DNA from: an uncultured Treponema sp.
Lineage (GTDB): Bacteria; Spirochaetota; Spirochaetia; Treponematales; Treponemataceae
DNA length: 9,851 nucleotides
Reading direction: 5' to 3'
Assembly: GCA_937902445.1 (NCBI GenBank)
Contig: CALELJ010000013.1
Span: 1-9,851 of the forward strand
In this document: piece after piece, positions 8,453-9,851 of the stretch
Numbering within the stretch: position 1 is the stretch's first letter
Layout of the letters: each line of letters starts with the position of its first letter
Program-made: the position numbers and the translations under genes
Notes under the pieces: generated by a model
What the model saw: the letters and a program-made list of their open reading frames with translations, nothing else
Told to the model about the DNA's origin: nothing
Databases searched by the model: none

Positions 8453-9851
8453 TTATCCCCTACATTCTTTTTTTACTTTTACTGAACTCTGTGCCTTCTT
8501 TGCAATTCCCAAGGCTGCTGCAAGAGCGAGAAGCAAAGCGGCGATGGACATTTTCCTTGCCGGATTTTTGCTTTCACTGTATGTCTGTATTTTTTCTTTT
8601 ACAGCCGGAACTTTTTCAATTGTCTTTGTTTCGACTGCATCGGTTTCTGCAACTTCAACAGGTGTGCTTACTGTGACCTCAGCTGCGTTGCTTGCCACGG
8701 CCTCAGCTGCATTGTTTGCCACGGTCTCTGCTGGTTTTTCTTCAACAGCCTTGCTTGCCGGTGTCTCTGCTGCCTTGCTTGCCACAGTCTCACTTGGTTT
8801 TCCTTCAACGGCCTTGCTTGCCACGGCCTCAGCTGCATTGCTTGCCACAGTCTCACTTGGTTTTTCTTCAACGGCCTTGTTTGCCACAGCCTCGGCGTCG
8901 TTGCTTGCCACGGTCTCACTTGTTTTTTCTTCAACGGCCTTGCTTGCCACGGCCGGCGTTTTTGGAACAAATGTGTATGATGTTATTTTTTCAACAGCCT
9001 TGGCATCCTTTTCCGAAAGGTAGCTTGAGAAAGGATTTGTCTTTGGTGCATCAGCATTGGCAATTTTCTTTGTCTTTACAACTGTTCCAAAATCCTTGTC
9101 AGGATCTACGGCAAGTACATCATCCTCATAAAGGTAGGCCTTTGAGTTTTCTGTTTCTCCCATTTCCTCTTCATAGGAACGCATGCCCGGAATGACTTCT
9201 GCTGTGTAGGCTTCCGTATTTGCCCATTCTTCTGAAGGCTGTTTTGTGAATCTTGGGACGGCAATATTTTCAACCGGTGGAAGCTGTGTCATTACAGGCA
9301 CAATCGCAGGTGATGGAGCATCCGCAAATTTTTCTTCCGGAACTGAAGTTTCCATTTCATTTTGTACCGGCTCAGTAACCGATGGTTCTTCAGATGCGGC
9401 AACTGCTGGTTCCGGGATTTCAAATACAGGATCTTTTTCAACTGCAAGGAATTCATCAAGGTCGAATTCACCGGATTCGATTTCTTCAAGCTCAAAAGTT
9501 GCAAGTTCATCCAGATCTTCTTCATCGGCGGCGGCAATGTCATAGTTGCCGTCTGTTTCAAGGCCGTCAAATTCTTCTGTTTCTTCTATTTCTTCTGCGG
9601 CGACTACCGGTGCCGGAGTTGCTTCTACTACTGGTGCGGCAACTGCTACCGGTGCTGGTGTTGCTTCAACTTCTGCGGCGATTTCTTCTTCCGCTGCCAT
9701 TGGTTCAGCATCCGGAACAAGAATCACTGGTGCTGTTTCTTCTACTACCGGTGCGACAACTGCTACTGGTGCTGGTGCTGTTTCTACTTCTGCTACAACT
9801 GCTACCGGTGCTGGTGTTGCTTCAACTTCTACCGGTGCGGCGGCGGCTACT
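8453..9851 (-). CDS. Ala/Pro/Val/Glu-rich repeat protein with C-terminal membrane segment (N-terminus beyond the right edge)
   Basis: The frame is open from the right edge to TAA at 8455-8453, giving 465 visible residues; the true start is outside the window. A GTG at 9727 is in frame, but the same Pro/Ala/Val repeat continues through it, so it is an internal valine. Layout, numbering visible residues from the edge: 1-85 Pro/Ala/Val-rich linker with repeated EATPAPV; about 86-150 strongly acidic (EEIEETEEFDGLE, DEEDLDEL); 150-300 mixed polar; 304-387 four tandem 21-residue repeats; then a Lys/Glu/Val stretch; 434-450 hydrophobic (MSIAALLLALAAALGIA), flanked by RK and KK and followed by a short basic tail ending KKECRG. 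This suggests an elongated protein anchored by its C-terminus. I do not recognise the family. It immediately precedes the giant lipoprotein gene with a 5-nt gap, so a shared transcript and a related envelope role are likely. Composition alone would also fit a TonB/TolA-like spacer, but I see no such domain. Confidence 0.9.
   Translation of the reverse strand, partial: VAAAAPVEVEATPAPVAVVAEVETAPAPVAVVAPVVEETAPVILVPDAEPMAAEEEIAAEVEATPAPVAVAAPVVEATPAPVVAAEEIEETEEFDGLETDGNYDIAAADEEDLDELATFELEEIESGEFDLDEFLAVEKDPVFEIPEPAVAASEEPSVTEPVQNEMETSVPEEKFADAPSPAIVPVMTQLPPVENIAVPRFTKQPSEEWANTEAYTAEVIPGMRSYEEEMGETENSKAYLYEDDVLAVDPDKDFGTVVKTKKIANADAPKTNPFSSYLSEKDAKAVEKITSYTFVPKTPAVASKAVEEKTSETVASNDAEAVANKAVEEKPSETVASNAAEAVASKAVEGKPSETVASKAAETPASKAVEEKPAETVANNAAEAVASNAAEVTVSTPVEVAETDAVETKTIEKVPAVKEKIQTYSESKNPARKMSIAALLLALAAALGIAKKAQSSVKVKKECRG
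8457..8461 (-). promoter_or_regulatory. Shine-Dalgarno site of the giant lipoprotein gene
   Basis: On the minus strand AGGGG lies 9 nt before ATG 8447 (AGGGGATAAATACAATG). It falls within the last sense codons of the upstream gene (ECRG-stop), so the ribosome finishing the first gene passes directly over it. This decides the start of the lipoprotein gene and makes translational coupling plausible. No room exists here for a separate promoter or terminator between stop and start; a promoter inside the upstream gene cannot be excluded. Confidence 0.8.
8501..8551 (-). other. C-terminal membrane segment of the upstream protein
   Basis: A 17-residue stretch, MSIAALLLALAAALGIA, is flanked by Arg-Lys before and Lys-Lys after, with only about 15 residues to the stop. 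This fits a tail anchor or a stop-transfer helix if an export signal lies upstream of the window. It carries no LPXTG or PEP-CTERM motif that I can see. Being short and Ala-rich, it could also be a weak or transient membrane segment. Confidence 0.65.
8690..8941 (-). repeat. Four tandem 63-bp repeats (21-residue unit) in the upstream gene
   Basis: Units lie at 8879-8941, 8816-8878, 8753-8815 and 8690-8752 in coding order. Each encodes a 21-residue unit starting KAVEEKPSETVAS or a close variant and continuing with xAAEAVAS. By eye, the second and fourth units match at about 57 of 63 bases. Fragments of a unit continue on both sides (PAVAS before, NAAEV after). The unit length is a multiple of three, so gain or loss of copies keeps the frame. 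The repeat is Ala/Glu/Val-rich and probably forms an extended or helical spacer. Confidence 0.92.
9596..9850 (-). repeat. Pro/Ala/Val-rich repeat region of the upstream gene
   Basis: The coding strand encodes alternating blocks such as VEATPAPVAV, APVVEATPAPVV and VETAPAPVAVVAPVVEE. At DNA level a 30-base stretch at 9645-9674 recurs identically at 9801-9830, 156 bases (52 codons) away and in frame, with shorter variants near 9764. The array runs off the right edge, so its full length is unknown. Pro-Ala-Val segments of this kind generally form stiff extended linkers across an envelope space. Confidence 0.88.

Noticed and set aside
8230..8676. Plus-strand 148-codon frame spanning the gene junction
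   Set aside because: It overlaps both minus-strand genes, including the signal peptide and membrane segment codons. Its hydrophobic look comes from reading the reverse complement of the membrane segment region.
8690..8941. CRISPR-like or regulatory repeat array
   Set aside because: The repeats are directly tandem without unique spacers, 63 bp long, and encode a coherent in-frame 21-residue unit.
8544..9195. Plus-strand open frames of 159 and 167 codons (8544-9023 and 8692-9195) across the tandem repeats
   Set aside because: They are antisense to a well-supported gene. The 63-bp period keeps every frame open once one copy is open, so length is not evidence. Their products are low-complexity and I saw no convincing ribosome binding site.
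9725..9727. GTG at 9727 as the start of the upstream gene
   Set aside because: The same Pro/Ala/Val repeat pattern continues in frame upstream to the window edge without a stop, so this is an internal valine and the gene is incomplete at its 5' end.

Overview
The whole window is coding on the minus strand and holds two genes, both cut by a window edge. Nothing on the plus strand looks like a real gene, and there is no RNA gene, mobile element, CRISPR array or gene-free stretch over 300 bases. The first gene in transcription order (9851 down to 8453) encodes an Ala/Pro/Val/Glu-rich, low-complexity protein with an acidic centre, a 21-residue tandem repeat and one hydrophobic segment at its C-terminus. 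Its N-terminus lies beyond the right edge. Five bases after its stop codon, the second gene starts at 8447. It runs without a stop through 2815 codons to the left edge and is unfinished there. It encodes a giant secreted lipoprotein.

The giant lipoprotein is laid out as follows: a signal peptide with a lipobox-like end (Cys25); an acidic tether; a domain that resembles an InlB-type repeat (about residues 50-160); an SbsA-type bacterial Ig-like domain (about 162-286); and then, for the remaining 2500 or more residues, a chain of Ig-like modules. The modules can be followed by a recurrent opening motif D-x-x-x-P and a recurrent closing motif of the type D-x-x-G-N. In the first part of the chain the modules are mostly 130-150 residues apart. 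In the second part they are mostly 180-250 residues apart, and the DNA there is visibly more AT-rich. No catalytic domain is recognisable.

Organism: the lipoprotein N-terminus (F-N-S-C-D-S-W-M-K-D-D-D-F-F), a relaxed lipobox with Phe at -3, a clear Shine-Dalgarno site (AGGGG) and moderate GC content recall large lipoproteins of Treponema-like spirochaetes. This is recognition from memory, not a database match, and the genus is uncertain.

The two genes are tightly packed, and the ribosome binding site of the second lies inside the end of the first, so they are very likely cotranscribed and possibly translationally coupled. A reasonable inference is a pair of envelope proteins: an extended, membrane-anchored repeat protein and a very long lipid-anchored Ig-like fibre or adhesin. 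Their actual function cannot be read from the sequence.
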